Shown here: positions 42,961-51,645 of the stretch, piece after piece
Numbering within the stretch: the stretch's first letter is position 1
How the letters are laid out: every line of letters starts with the position of its first letter
Assembly (NCBI GenBank): GCA_900771975.1
Contig: CAAGPV010000035.1
Span: 16,436 to 80,435, forward strand
DNA length: 64,000 nt
Direction: 5' to 3'
Source: an uncultured Prevotella sp.
GTDB lineage: Bacteria > Bacteroidota > Bacteroidia > Bacteroidales > Bacteroidaceae
Notes under the pieces: model-generated
Database searches by the model: none
The model's input: only the letters and a program-made list of their open reading frames with translations
What the model was told of the DNA's origin: nothing
Position numbers and translations under genes: made by a program

Positions 42961-43722
42961 ATGGACAATATACCAATATTTATAGCAGGACCATGTGTTA
43001 TTGAGTCAAAGGAATTGCTTGACTGTGTTGCTCAAGAATTGACCCGGCTCAACAAGAAATACAACATCCAGATTATTTTCAAGTCCTCTTTTGACAAAGC
43101 CAACCGCACGTCCCTGCATTCCTTCCGTGGACCTGGGCTGGAAAAAGGATTGCAGATGCTACAAGACATCAAGGAAAAATATGGATTGAAAATCCTGACT
43201 GACATCCACGAAAGCTATCAAGCAAATATTGTAGGACAAGTGGTTGACATAATACAAATACCCGCTTTTCTATGCCGACAAACCGATTTGCTTGTTGCCG
43301 CAGCCAAAACAGGGAAAACCGTCAACATCAAAAAAGCCCAATTCCTTAGTGGACGGGATATGAAATATCCCGTTGAGAAAGCCAAGGAAAGTGGCGCAAA
43401 AGACATTTGGCTCACAGAACGCGGCAATAGCTTCGGGTATAACAACCTTGTGGTTGACTTTAGAAACATTCCCGACATGCTCGACATTACTCCAAGAGTG
43501 ATTATGGATTGCACCCATAGCGTTCAACGTCCAAGCGCAGGCAATGGGAAAACCGTTGGAGATCGCCGTTTTGTTCCGGCCATGGCTATGGCTGCTAAAG
43601 CTTTTGGAGCAAACGGATATTTCTTTGAAGTTCATCCCGACCCAGACAAAGGACTCTCTGACGCTGCTAACATGTTAGAGCTTAGTAAGTTGGATAACGT
43701 CATTAAACAATTACTTTCCTAA
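42961..43722 (+). CDS. kdsA: 3-deoxy-8-phosphooctulonate synthase (Kdo-8-P synthase)
   Basis: It condenses arabinose-5-phosphate with phosphoenolpyruvate, committing to Kdo for lipopolysaccharide. The 253-aa TIM barrel shows FKSSFDKANRTS, the FRGPGLEKGL segment, LTDIHE, TERGNSFGYNNLVVDFR and MDCTHSVQRPSAGNG. The N-terminal motif reads IAGPCVIES, i.e. with the metal-ligand Cys (family knowledge: metal-dependent class; the E. coli-type non-metal enzyme has Asn there). It is followed by kdsD, the enzyme that supplies its substrate. Confidence 0.95.
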   Translation: MDNIPIFIAGPCVIESKELLDCVAQELTRLNKKYNIQIIFKSSFDKANRTSLHSFRGPGLEKGLQMLQDIKEKYGLKILTDIHESYQANIVGQVVDIIQIPAFLCRQTDLLVAAAKTGKTVNIKKAQFLSGRDMKYPVEKAKESGAKDIWLTERGNSFGYNNLVVDFRNIPDMLDITPRVIMDCTHSVQRPSAGNGKTVGDRRFVPAMAMAAKAFGANGYFFEVHPDPDKGLSDAANMLELSKLDNVIKQLLS

Positions 43723-43742
43723 AATATATAATTAGAACGGTC

Positions 43743-44693
43743 ATGAGTAAAGTTAGAGAATACGCCATTCAATGCATCAAAGATGAAGCTGATGCCACAT
43801 TAAGTCTAATCAACCAGTTAGACGAGAACTTCGATAAAGCCGTAGACATGATGTTCCACTGCAAAGGAAAAGTAATTGTTACTGGTGTTGGAAAAAGTGG
43901 AAACGTCGGAGCAAAAATCGCAGCTACTTTAGCCTCTACAGGCACCCCTGCATTCTTTATAAATCCCTTGGACGTTTATCACGGTGACTTGGGTGTAATG
44001 ACCCCAGAAGATGTAGTTTTGGCATTAAGCAATAGCGGACAAACAGACGAGCTACTGCGCTTTATCCCGATGGTCCTGCACATGAACATTCCCATTATCG
44101 GCATCAGTGGCAACCCAAATTCCTTGCTCGCTAAATATTCCACAATACACATAAAGGTGAAAGTGGAAAAAGAAGCCTGCCCACTTAATCTTGCTCCTAC
44201 AAGCAGCACAACTGCGGCTCTCGTAATGGGTGACGCCTTGGCAATAGCACTTATGCAAGTACGCAACTTCAAACCGCAAGACTTCGCACAGTTCCATCCT
44301 GGCGGAGAACTTGGAAAACGTCTGCTGACCACAGCTCAAGACGTAATGATAAGCGAGAACTTACCTATTATTCCACAAGACATGCATCTTGGAGAAGCCA
44401 TAATAGACGTAAGCAAAGGAAAGTTGGGCTTGGGCGTCTCGCTTACAGACGGAAAAGTGGCAGGTCTTATCACTGACGGAGACATACGTCGAGCAATGGA
44501 AAAATGGCAGGCGCAATTCTTTGACAAAACCGTTAGCGATATCATGACACGCCATCCAAAAATGGTTTTACCTACCACCAAGATTAGCGAAATACAACGC
44601 ATCATGCACAAATATAAAATCCATACGGTTCTCGTTATCAACAACGAGCAACATCTTTTAGGTGTTGTTGACCATTATAGCTGCATGGTTTAA
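43743..44693 (+). CDS. kdsD: arabinose-5-phosphate isomerase (KpsF/GutQ type)
   Basis: It converts ribulose-5-phosphate to arabinose-5-phosphate, the substrate of KdsA encoded just upstream. The 316-aa protein has an N-terminal SIS domain (about 1-180; VTGVGKSGNVGAKIAATLAS, LSNSGQTDELL) and two C-terminal CBS domains (about 205-316; VSDIMTRHPKMVLPTTKISE). The conserved FHPGGELGKRLL links them. Twenty bases separate it from kdsA, so the pair forms a Kdo-precursor operon. Confidence 0.95.
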   Translation: MSKVREYAIQCIKDEADATLSLINQLDENFDKAVDMMFHCKGKVIVTGVGKSGNVGAKIAATLASTGTPAFFINPLDVYHGDLGVMTPEDVVLALSNSGQTDELLRFIPMVLHMNIPIIGISGNPNSLLAKYSTIHIKVKVEKEACPLNLAPTSSTTAALVMGDALAIALMQVRNFKPQDFAQFHPGGELGKRLLTTAQDVMISENLPIIPQDMHLGEAIIDVSKGKLGLGVSLTDGKVAGLITDGDIRRAMEKWQAQFFDKTVSDIMTRHPKMVLPTTKISEIQRIMHKYKIHTVLVINNEQHLLGVVDHYSCMV

Positions 44694-44724
44694 CAGATAA
44701 TAAACTTCTTTTTTTAGTAACGAA

Positions 44725-45987
44725 ATGAGGAAAATATTCCTTATACAATTTTTATTGCTTTGTTTTTGTTCTATAAGCGGACAAACATCAGACTCTCTTA
44801 TAGCAGAACAACTTCGGAACAAAGGCATCACCTTCTCGCATAACAATACGGTGGTACCACTAACAAGCGGACAAGAAAAATTTGACGATCTCTTTAAGGC
44901 AATTTCCCAAGCAAAGAAAACCATTCATTTGGAATATTTCAACTTTCGAAACGACTCTATAAATAAGGAGCTTATTGATCGCTTAGAGCAAAAAGTAAAA
45001 GAAGGGGTAAAGGTAAGAGCAATCTTTGACGGCTTTGGTAATTCATCGAACAACCGACCTATGACCAAAAAGCACATCAAAGAAATACGAGACAAAGGGA
45101 TTGAAATATATGAATTCAAACCGCTCTCTTTTCCATGGATAGATGCGTTCTTCAACCGCGACCACAGAAAAATTGTTGTGATTGACGGGAAATTGGCATA
45201 TACAGGAGGAATGAATGTTGCCGACTACTACATAAAAGGGACAAAGGTTGTTGGCAGTTGGCACGATATGCATTGCAGGATTGAAGGAAATGAAGTAAAC
45301 ACTTTACAACACATCTTTGTGAAAATGTGGAAAAAAGTGTCGGGAGAAGATTTACACGAACCCGGATTATACTATGGCGGAACGGACATTAGCTATTTCA
45401 AGCATCTAAAGCCAGATACGACACTTACGGCCGGAGAAAAAATGGTGGGCATCATCAACAGGGAGCCCCATATTTCTAAAGACATCATACGAGCTTTCTA
45501 TGTGAATGCCATTAATGATGCGAAAGATTCTATTAAACTCATTAATCCCTATTTCACATTAAGCCATAAACTTATCAAAGCTTTCAAAAATGCCGTTAAA
45601 AGAGGTGTAAAAGTGGAAATTTTGTTATCAGTCAAGAGCGATATTCCTTTAACACCAGACTGCGGTTTCTATAATGCTCACAAGCTAATGAAGCACGGTT
45701 GTGATATATGGCTATACACACCAGGATTTCATCATACTAAGATTATTATGGTAGACGGCAAATTCTGTACAATAGGAAGTGCCAATTTAAATGCAAGAAG
45801 CCTACGGTGGGACCGAGAAGAAAATGCGGTTATTATAGATCCCTACACAACCAAAGAGCTCGATGAAATATTTGAACTACAAAAAAAGGATTCTTTCAAA
45901 TTAACACAAGCCATATGGAACAAATGGAGAACACCCTGGAAAAAATTTGTTGGGTGGTTTGCGCATCTGCTATCTCCTTTCCTTTAA
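44725..45987 (+). CDS. phospholipase D / cardiolipin synthase family protein with a signal peptide
   Basis: A 420-aa protein with both HKD motifs: HRKIVVIDGKLAYTGGMN (about residues 148-165) and HTKIIMVDGKFCTIGSANLN (about 338-357). These are the two half-sites of phosphatidyl transferases such as cardiolipin synthase. Unlike classical ClsA it has no double transmembrane hairpin. It opens with MRKIFLIQFLLLCFCSISGQ, a typical cleavable signal peptide, implying a periplasmic enzyme. The substrate is not certain; cardiolipin synthase is the best family guess. It follows kdsD after 31 bases and could be part of that envelope operon. Confidence 0.85.
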   Translation: MRKIFLIQFLLLCFCSISGQTSDSLIAEQLRNKGITFSHNNTVVPLTSGQEKFDDLFKAISQAKKTIHLEYFNFRNDSINKELIDRLEQKVKEGVKVRAIFDGFGNSSNNRPMTKKHIKEIRDKGIEIYEFKPLSFPWIDAFFNRDHRKIVVIDGKLAYTGGMNVADYYIKGTKVVGSWHDMHCRIEGNEVNTLQHIFVKMWKKVSGEDLHEPGLYYGGTDISYFKHLKPDTTLTAGEKMVGIINREPHISKDIIRAFYVNAINDAKDSIKLINPYFTLSHKLIKAFKNAVKRGVKVEILLSVKSDIPLTPDCGFYNAHKLMKHGCDIWLYTPGFHHTKIIMVDGKFCTIGSANLNARSLRWDREENAVIIDPYTTKELDEIFELQKKDSFKLTQAIWNKWRTPWKKFVGWFAHLLSPFL

Positions 45988-45996
45988 AAGATGAAA

Positions 45997-46605
45997 CTAA
46001 ATACGGTCTATATTTACATAGCCATGCATAACTGCATAAATGGTAAGGGCTGATATACTTTTTAAATCCAGTTTATTCATAATGTTCTTGCGATGAGTTA
46101 TAACTGTTGTTAGACTTATGTGAAGTTGTTCAGCAATTTCCTTATTGATAAATCCCCTTACAATCAAACAGAGAACCTCTACTTCACGTTTGCTCAACTG
46201 CTTTTCTTTACTAATGACACTTTGAGAAGATGGAATGTTTCGGCCTCCGGCATGACCTCGATTTAGCAAATGAAGAAGATTTTTTACGAGTTCTTCTTCT
46301 GAGACATTAATGTTTAAGCTATTAAAATTACCGATTTGAGTAGAAACTATCGATGACGTTGTCAAAACCATCGTTTTTTTCAAATGATTGATGAAGAATG
46401 ACCGATGTTCCAAAATGATGGTTTGAGCTACAAAAAAATGGATAAAACATGTAGTATCCGACTGAGAAAAAGACTCAAACGAATTAAAAGATACAACATC
46501 CAAAATCGGAACGGCAGTCTGTAAGATTTGTCTTAAGCCAATAATACTCAACATATTGGTGTCTATGATGGCTATACAAGGCTTTATAAGTTGTCCGTCT
46601 ACCAT
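45997..46605 (-). CDS. LuxR-type regulator with a degenerate receiver-like N terminus
   Basis: A 202-aa protein. The C-terminal GerE/LuxR domain (about 138-202) reads LSKREVEVLCLIVRGFINKE and TTVITHRKNIMNKLDLKSIS. The N terminus (CIAIIDTNMLSIIGLRQILQ) looks like the first beta strand and helix of a response-regulator receiver, but the acidic pair is reduced to a single Asp and no phospho-acceptor Asp is evident where strand three should end (HFFVAQTIIL). It is therefore probably phosphorylation-independent. Six bases downstream of the hemerythrin-LuxR gene, and probably co-transcribed with it. Confidence 0.85.
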   Translation of the reverse strand: MVDGQLIKPCIAIIDTNMLSIIGLRQILQTAVPILDVVSFNSFESFSQSDTTCFIHFFVAQTIILEHRSFFINHLKKTMVLTTSSIVSTQIGNFNSLNINVSEEELVKNLLHLLNRGHAGGRNIPSSQSVISKEKQLSKREVEVLCLIVRGFINKEIAEQLHISLTTVITHRKNIMNKLDLKSISALTIYAVMHGYVNIDRI

Positions 46606-46611
46606 TTATCC

Positions 46612-47568
46612 TTATAATTTTACTGCCGTAATATCCACCAAATTATTTACTATTGCATAAATCGTAAGACCTGCGGGAGAGTGAATCTGAAGTTTACGGG
46701 CAATATTTCGCCTATGTGTAATTACCGTATTTGTTGAAATACACAAGTGGTCGGCTATCTCCTTGTTGGTCATTCCCTGCACAACACTGATAATAACATC
46801 TTTTTCACGGTCGCTCAAAGACTCATTATTGTCAGGGTTTTGCTTTATCATAGTGGTGATTTTTGCAGTAACATCACTTTGTTTTGATTTCTGTTCGAGT
46901 CGACGTATGGCAGGAATAAAAATCTGCTCCTCTACAGATGCATGTTGAGACAACCAGGTCTCACAGTTATATAAATCATATAAAGTGGCTGTCAATTGAT
47001 TGTTATGAAGAGCGTCAGAAGGCAAATATTTTATGATGATATTTTTCAACTCACGCAATTTCTGATCGGTCTGGCCGTGATGCTTTGAAAATGTTTGAAT
47101 ATCATAAGTGCCGTCAACCGTTCCTGAAAGCAACTGATTGACATAAGGGAAAACAGTTTTTTCCTCATATTTCATATGATTGCGAACAAAATGAGCATAT
47201 TCATCATACAGACGAAGTATCAATCGAGCCAAGTTGTCCTTTTCGTCTAAAGCCTCAACCAACTCTTTACGAATAAATGGAAGTTCAAATTCCAAATAGT
47301 ATTGATGGCTTGCCTGAAGATATTTCAATAGTGTAGGGATGGATAAACGCTCTGCATCATCAAACTCTTTATATCCATTAATTGTAAAATTAACTACTGC
47401 TAAAAATGTATATGTATCTACATTTTGGTCTTCGCAAACCTCACGGACAGTCTTGTCACCAAAGCCGAGATTAATACCAAAACTCCCGAGACTTTGCAGC
47501 AAATCATAATTGTCCTTAATAAGAGAAATCATCTTATCATCGGCTTCATACATTTTTTGATTTTTCAT
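46612..47568 (-). CDS. hemerythrin-domain / LuxR fusion regulator
   Basis: A 318-aa protein with an unusual order: N-terminal segment related to the DUF542 part of ScdA/YtfE repair proteins but without its Cys pair (residues ~15-60), a hemerythrin-like four-helix domain (~80-235), then a LuxR-type DNA-binding domain (~253-318; LSDREKDVIISVVQGMTNKE, TNTVITHRRNIARKLQIHSP). Iron-ligand histidines and glutamates are visible in ASHQYYLEFELPF, NHMKYEEKTVFPYV, KHHGQTDQKL and SQHASVEEQIFIP. This suggests a di-iron sensor of oxygen, nitric oxide or iron-sulfur stress driving transcription (inference). The neighbouring LuxR gene shares closely similar DNA-binding helices. Confidence 0.88.
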   Translation of the reverse strand: MKNQKMYEADDKMISLIKDNYDLLQSLGSFGINLGFGDKTVREVCEDQNVDTYTFLAVVNFTINGYKEFDDAERLSIPTLLKYLQASHQYYLEFELPFIRKELVEALDEKDNLARLILRLYDEYAHFVRNHMKYEEKTVFPYVNQLLSGTVDGTYDIQTFSKHHGQTDQKLRELKNIIIKYLPSDALHNNQLTATLYDLYNCETWLSQHASVEEQIFIPAIRRLEQKSKQSDVTAKITTMIKQNPDNNESLSDREKDVIISVVQGMTNKEIADHLCISTNTVITHRRNIARKLQIHSPAGLTIYAIVNNLVDITAVKL

Positions 47569-47684
47569 CTTGCCACAATAATAACTTTACCTAATGCAAA
47601 ATAACCTCTTTTTTGTGAAATATGCAAGACATCCACCCAAAAATACCTACTATTGGTGACCCTATAATTACTAATTATTAAGTA

Positions 47685-47715
47685 TTGTGAAACAAACACA
47701 TTCTCAATAACTTTG
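47685..47715 (+). promoter_or_regulatory. promoter of the candidate ncRNA
   Basis: TTG at 47685-47687, 20 bases, TAACTTTG at 47708-47715, on the plus strand. No protein gene lies downstream on that strand before the terminator at 47841. Confidence 0.75.
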
Positions 47716-47719
47716 CAAA

Positions 47720-47838
47720 CAACAAGAAAGTGTAGACAGAATTGCCAGTCTCGTATGGTCATTGGTAACATTTCAATTCATTATAACACAACAATACCTT
47801 TGACGGCGAGAGCGCAATTCCAAGTCTACACTTTTCAA
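47720..47838 (+). ncRNA. candidate structured non-coding RNA (rod-like fold)
   Basis: Downstream of a good promoter the sequence folds into one long rod. P1 is 11 bp (AAAGTGTAGAC 47727-47737 with 47824-47834), P2 is 7 bp (GAATTGC 47739-47745 with 47814-47820), P3 is 5 bp (TCTCG 47749-47753 with 47807-47811) and P4 is 8 pairs around a 2x2 mismatch (47758-47767 with 47795-47804), topped by a 27-base AU-rich loop. No open frame is present. A hairpin terminator follows. The rod shape with paired ends recalls 6S RNA, but the central bubble is small and I cannot assign the family. It is divergent from the hemerythrin-LuxR gene. Confidence 0.65.
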
Positions 47839-47840
47839 AA

Positions 47841-47880
47841 ATAGGGGCTATATATTTTATAATATAGTCCCTATAGTGTT
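47841..47880. terminator. bidirectional hairpin terminator
   Basis: The 13-bp stem has arms 47841-47853 and 47861-47873 (ATAGGGGCTATAT, one G-U pair) between the candidate ncRNA (+) and the xylA stop (-), so it can serve both. Confidence 0.75.
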
Positions 47881-47909
47881 TTATAACAACTCTAAATGTT
47901 ATAATTTAT

Positions 47910-49229
47910 TTATTTTGCATATAAAGAAACGATGGTCTCATACAACTCTTGTTTGCCAGAAGTCTGTTTTGGCTCACCATTTTCCTTTGCGTAAGCAACA
48001 ATCTGCTCCAATGACAATTTGCCTTCTTCAAACTCTTTACCCTTACCTGCATCAAAACTTGCATAACGGGCTTTCTTCAAAGCCGGCAATTGACTTTCTT
48101 CCAAGATAGCAGCTGCATTTTCCAAAGCGCGAGCCATTGCATCCATACCACTGATATGAGCGATAAAGATATCCTCGGGATCAGTAGAATTGCGGCGCAA
48201 TTTTGCGTCAAAGTTAGAACCGCCATTACCAAGACCGCCATTACGGATGATTTGCAACATAGCTTGAGTCAACTCGAAATTATCAATTGGGAATTGGTCT
48301 GTGTCCCAACCGTTTTGAGCATCACCACGGTTGGCATCAATTGAGCCCAACATGTTGTTATCAACAGCAACGCACAACTCATGTTCAAATGTGTGTCCTG
48401 CCAAAGTTGCGTGGTTTACTTCTATGTTGACCTTAAAGTCTTTATCTAACCCATGAGCTTTCAAGAAGCCAACAACAGTCTCGGTATCAACATCGTACTG
48501 GTGCTTTGTAGGCTCCATTGGTTTCGGCTCAATCAAGAAAGTTCCCTTAAAGCCTTTGGAACGGGCATAGTCACGAGCAGCACCAAGCATAGTGGCCATA
48601 TGCTCTTTTTCACGTTTTTGGTCAGTATTCAACAAACTCATATAGCCTTCACGGCCTCCCCAAAATACATAATTAGAACCGCCCAAAGCAATAGTTGCAT
48701 CAATGGCGTTCTTAATTTGAACGCAAGCACGTGCAACAACATCGAAATCGGGATTGGTAGACGCACCATTCATATAGCGTTTGTGGCCAAACACATTAGC
48801 CGTACCCCATAAAAGATGAATATTTGGATGCGCTGCTAATTTTTCTTTCAAGTAGTCTGTGATCGCATGCATACGAGCCTCATACTCTTCTATGTCTTTT
48901 CCCTCGTCTATTAGGTCGACATCATGGAAACAGAAGTACTCAATGCCAAGCTTTTCCATTATTTCGAAACCTGCATCTGCCTTGTCTTTTGCACGCTGAA
49001 CAGCATCTTCAGATTTGTCCCACTCGTAAGAACGGGTCTGACCACCAAACTGGTCACCTGAAGCCTGACCAAGTGTATGCCACCAAGCCATTGCAAAACG
49101 CAACCAATCTTTCATTTTTTTACCTAATACGACTTTCTCGGGATCATAATAGTGGAATGCTAAAGGATTCTTACTTTCTGTTCCTTCAAAAGGAATCTTA
49201 CCAATCTGTGGAAAATACTCTTTTGCCAT
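47910..49229 (-). CDS. xylA: xylose isomerase
   Basis: It converts D-xylose to D-xylulose. The 439-aa length marks the class II enzyme. Active-site motifs are FCFHDVDL (catalytic His), VFWGGREGYMSLL, LIEPKPMEPTKHQYD (metal-binding Glu), NIEVNHATLAGHTFEHE and GSIDANRGDAQNGWDTDQFP (metal-binding Asp cluster). It lies 19 bases downstream of xylB on the same strand, forming a xylBA operon that feeds the pentose phosphate pathway. A shared hairpin terminator follows at 47841-47880. Confidence 0.97.
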   Translation of the reverse strand: MAKEYFPQIGKIPFEGTESKNPLAFHYYDPEKVVLGKKMKDWLRFAMAWWHTLGQASGDQFGGQTRSYEWDKSEDAVQRAKDKADAGFEIMEKLGIEYFCFHDVDLIDEGKDIEEYEARMHAITDYLKEKLAAHPNIHLLWGTANVFGHKRYMNGASTNPDFDVVARACVQIKNAIDATIALGGSNYVFWGGREGYMSLLNTDQKREKEHMATMLGAARDYARSKGFKGTFLIEPKPMEPTKHQYDVDTETVVGFLKAHGLDKDFKVNIEVNHATLAGHTFEHELCVAVDNNMLGSIDANRGDAQNGWDTDQFPIDNFELTQAMLQIIRNGGLGNGGSNFDAKLRRNSTDPEDIFIAHISGMDAMARALENAAAILEESQLPALKKARYASFDAGKGKEFEEGKLSLEQIVAYAKENGEPKQTSGKQELYETIVSLYAK

Positions 49230-49248
49230 AATAGCTGATTTTGTTAAT

Positions 49249-50736
49249 TTATAAGGTTTTTAATAATTGCTTTTTCCATTTTTCATAAGCAGACAAATAG
49301 GCATCACGGGTTTTAGTCTGAGGTTCAATAACCGCCAATTTTTTAAGTGATGCAAACGCCTCATTATGGTCTTTAAAATAGCCACAACCTATACCTGCAC
49401 CTTTAGCAGCACCTGCAGCCCCATCGGTATCATACAATTCGATGGTAGCGCCACTCACTCCAGCCAAAGTATCCCTAAAAAGTGGAGACAGGAACATATT
49501 TGCCTTGCCTGCATGAACCTTCTTAATGTCCATACCCATCTGTTGCATTATTTCCATTCCATAACAGAACGAGAAAACGATACCCTCTTGAGCAGCTCTA
49601 ACAATATGGGCACGATTGTGTTTGTTAAAGTTCAATCCAAAGATGGAACATCCAATCTCCTTATTTTCAAGAACACGCTCGGCGCCATTTCCAAAAGGAA
49701 CAATAGAAACGCCATCTGATCCAATAGGAACCGTTGCACCCAAATCATTCATCTCTGCATAGGATATATCCGGAGTAACATTACGATGAACCCAAGCATT
49801 CAAGATACCAGTTCCATTAATACATAAAAGAACGCCTAATCTATCTAATTCTTTCGTATAGTTAACGTGAGCAAAAGTGTTTACACGCGATTTGGGATCG
49901 TAGTTAACTTCTCCCAACACACCATAAACGACTCCGGAAGTCCCAGCTGTAGATGCAATTTCTCCAGGATTGAAAACATTTAATGACAAGGCATTATTGG
50001 GTTGATCGCCAGCCCTATAAGAAATAGGAGTTCCCTCTTTTAGTCCTAACTCCAATGCAGCCTCTTTACAGACTGTAGACTGAACGCTAAATGTAGGAAC
50101 AATTTCAGCCAATTGATCTTCTGAAATACCATAATAGTCCAATAAGAACTTAGCCGGTTTCTTTTCTTTGAAATCCCACATCATTCCTTCTGACAAACCA
50201 CTTATAGTGGTATTAATCTCTCCGCTTAATTTCATGGAGAGATAATCACCAGGAAGCATGATTTTGTCAATCTTCTCAAACAATTCGGGTTCATTGTCCT
50301 TTACCCATGCCAATTTTGAAGCCGTAAAGTTGCCAGGGGAATTTAACAAATGACTTAAGCATTTGGTTGATCCTAAATCATGAAAAGCGTTATCACCGTA
50401 AGGTACAGCACGTGAATCACACCAAATGATACTTGGTCTTAAAACCTGTTGATTTTTATCTACACAAACCAATCCATGCATTTGATAACTGATGCCTATA
50501 GCCATTATGTCTTCGCCTTTTGCTCCAGTTTCATTCATGATTCGCTTTAAAGACAATTTGGCATTTTCCCACCACATTTGCGGATCTTGTTCTGCCCAAC
50601 CTGCCTTCACTGCAATGATGGGAGCTTCTTTCTCTGGATAATGTGCATCAGCAGCAACTTGTCCAGTTTCTGTATCTACAAGAGAAGCCTTTACAGAAGA
50701 ACTTCCCACGTCAAAGCCTAATAAATATCTTGCCAT
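49249..50736 (-). CDS. xylB: xylulokinase
   Basis: It phosphorylates D-xylulose to xylulose-5-phosphate. The 495-aa FGGY-family kinase begins MARYLLGFDVGSSSVKASLV, contains the sugar-site ISYQMHGLVCVDKNQQVLRP and IIWCDSRAVPYGD, and in the second domain ASTAGTSGVVYGVLGE and VHAGKANMFLSPLFRDTLAG. First gene of xylBA. No xylose transporter or XylR is in the window, so uptake and control lie elsewhere. A possible -7 box (TAGTTTTG, minus strand, 50885-50892) is 149 bases upstream. Confidence 0.96.
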   Translation of the reverse strand: MARYLLGFDVGSSSVKASLVDTETGQVAADAHYPEKEAPIIAVKAGWAEQDPQMWWENAKLSLKRIMNETGAKGEDIMAIGISYQMHGLVCVDKNQQVLRPSIIWCDSRAVPYGDNAFHDLGSTKCLSHLLNSPGNFTASKLAWVKDNEPELFEKIDKIMLPGDYLSMKLSGEINTTISGLSEGMMWDFKEKKPAKFLLDYYGISEDQLAEIVPTFSVQSTVCKEAALELGLKEGTPISYRAGDQPNNALSLNVFNPGEIASTAGTSGVVYGVLGEVNYDPKSRVNTFAHVNYTKELDRLGVLLCINGTGILNAWVHRNVTPDISYAEMNDLGATVPIGSDGVSIVPFGNGAERVLENKEIGCSIFGLNFNKHNRAHIVRAAQEGIVFSFCYGMEIMQQMGMDIKKVHAGKANMFLSPLFRDTLAGVSGATIELYDTDGAAGAAKGAGIGCGYFKDHNEAFASLKKLAVIEPQTKTRDAYLSAYEKWKKQLLKTL

Positions 50737-51645
50737 AATCTTTATAAGTCAAGGTTGTTAGTTGTATTCTTTTATTTATAATACGTACATTAGTCCCTTC
50801 CCCCTATCGGTTTAATTAAAAAAGTTTCCCTACATAGCAAACTACACCATATTTATATACAAATTATAAACTTTAGACAAAAAACAAAACTATTAGTCCG
50901 TCATAAGATAACTCATACCAATAATTGCCATTTATACATTAATAAAGAGAGCTGGCATTTACCAAGATGATCCATGCAAAGTTGGAATCACGGCTATATT
51001 GTCAATCTTAACATTAAAAAGACTGATTTATGAATTTGTTGGTTACATTATTATTTCCAACATTTTTTGTATGTGTTGCAAATGAACCGTTTCAGAGACT
51101 TGATGAAGATATACACCTCTTAAACTCTAAAAGATAAAGCCTATCATCAATATCTTATAGCCCCCCTCAGCAGATTTCATTTTAAATTGTCGCCTTCATA
51201 GAAGGCAACCAATCTTTGGGGGATAAGCAAAATAGAACAAGTTGGCATGATGGTATCTGATATTGACATGATAACACAATTAAATTGGAAAGCTTTTAAC
51301 AAATTCTCAAGTTTTCGCAACTACTTGAAGGACTACTAATATATGATAAAGATGGATTTCTTACCTTGCAATTAACTGCAAATGTATTTTGACTTTTCTT
51401 GTATCAATCCAAAAAATACAGGTGCTGATTATTCTATAGCAAAAATTGTCAACAAAGGATTAAAGTGGGGCATTAGCATTGCGTCTTAGAATTATGGCAG
51501 AATATAATTTATTGAGTACCAAAAATATAAGGAATCTTATTAAAAAAACGGCTCAAACTATACATACTATGCCGTTTCACTCAGGAGGACGCAATATTAT
51601 GTTTGCTTTAAATTATAGTTTTTTAATCTTTGCACGAAAAAATTC
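50737..51645. other. gene-poor AT-rich region upstream of xylBA
   Basis: About 900 bases without a convincing gene. Visible items are a possible minus-strand -7 box at 50885-50892 for xylB, and a nested inverted repeat at about 51161-51222. In that repeat CCCCC pairs with GGGGG outermost, AGATT with AATCT inside, and GCCTTC with GAAGGC around a 3-base apex. Short open frames on both strands show no recognisable domains. It may contain decayed sequence, but I could not identify a parent. Confidence 0.5.

Noticed and set aside
47720..47838. Direct naming of the rod-shaped RNA as 6S RNA
   Set aside because: The large central bubble typical of 6S RNA is not clear and the RNA is short; listed only as a candidate ncRNA.
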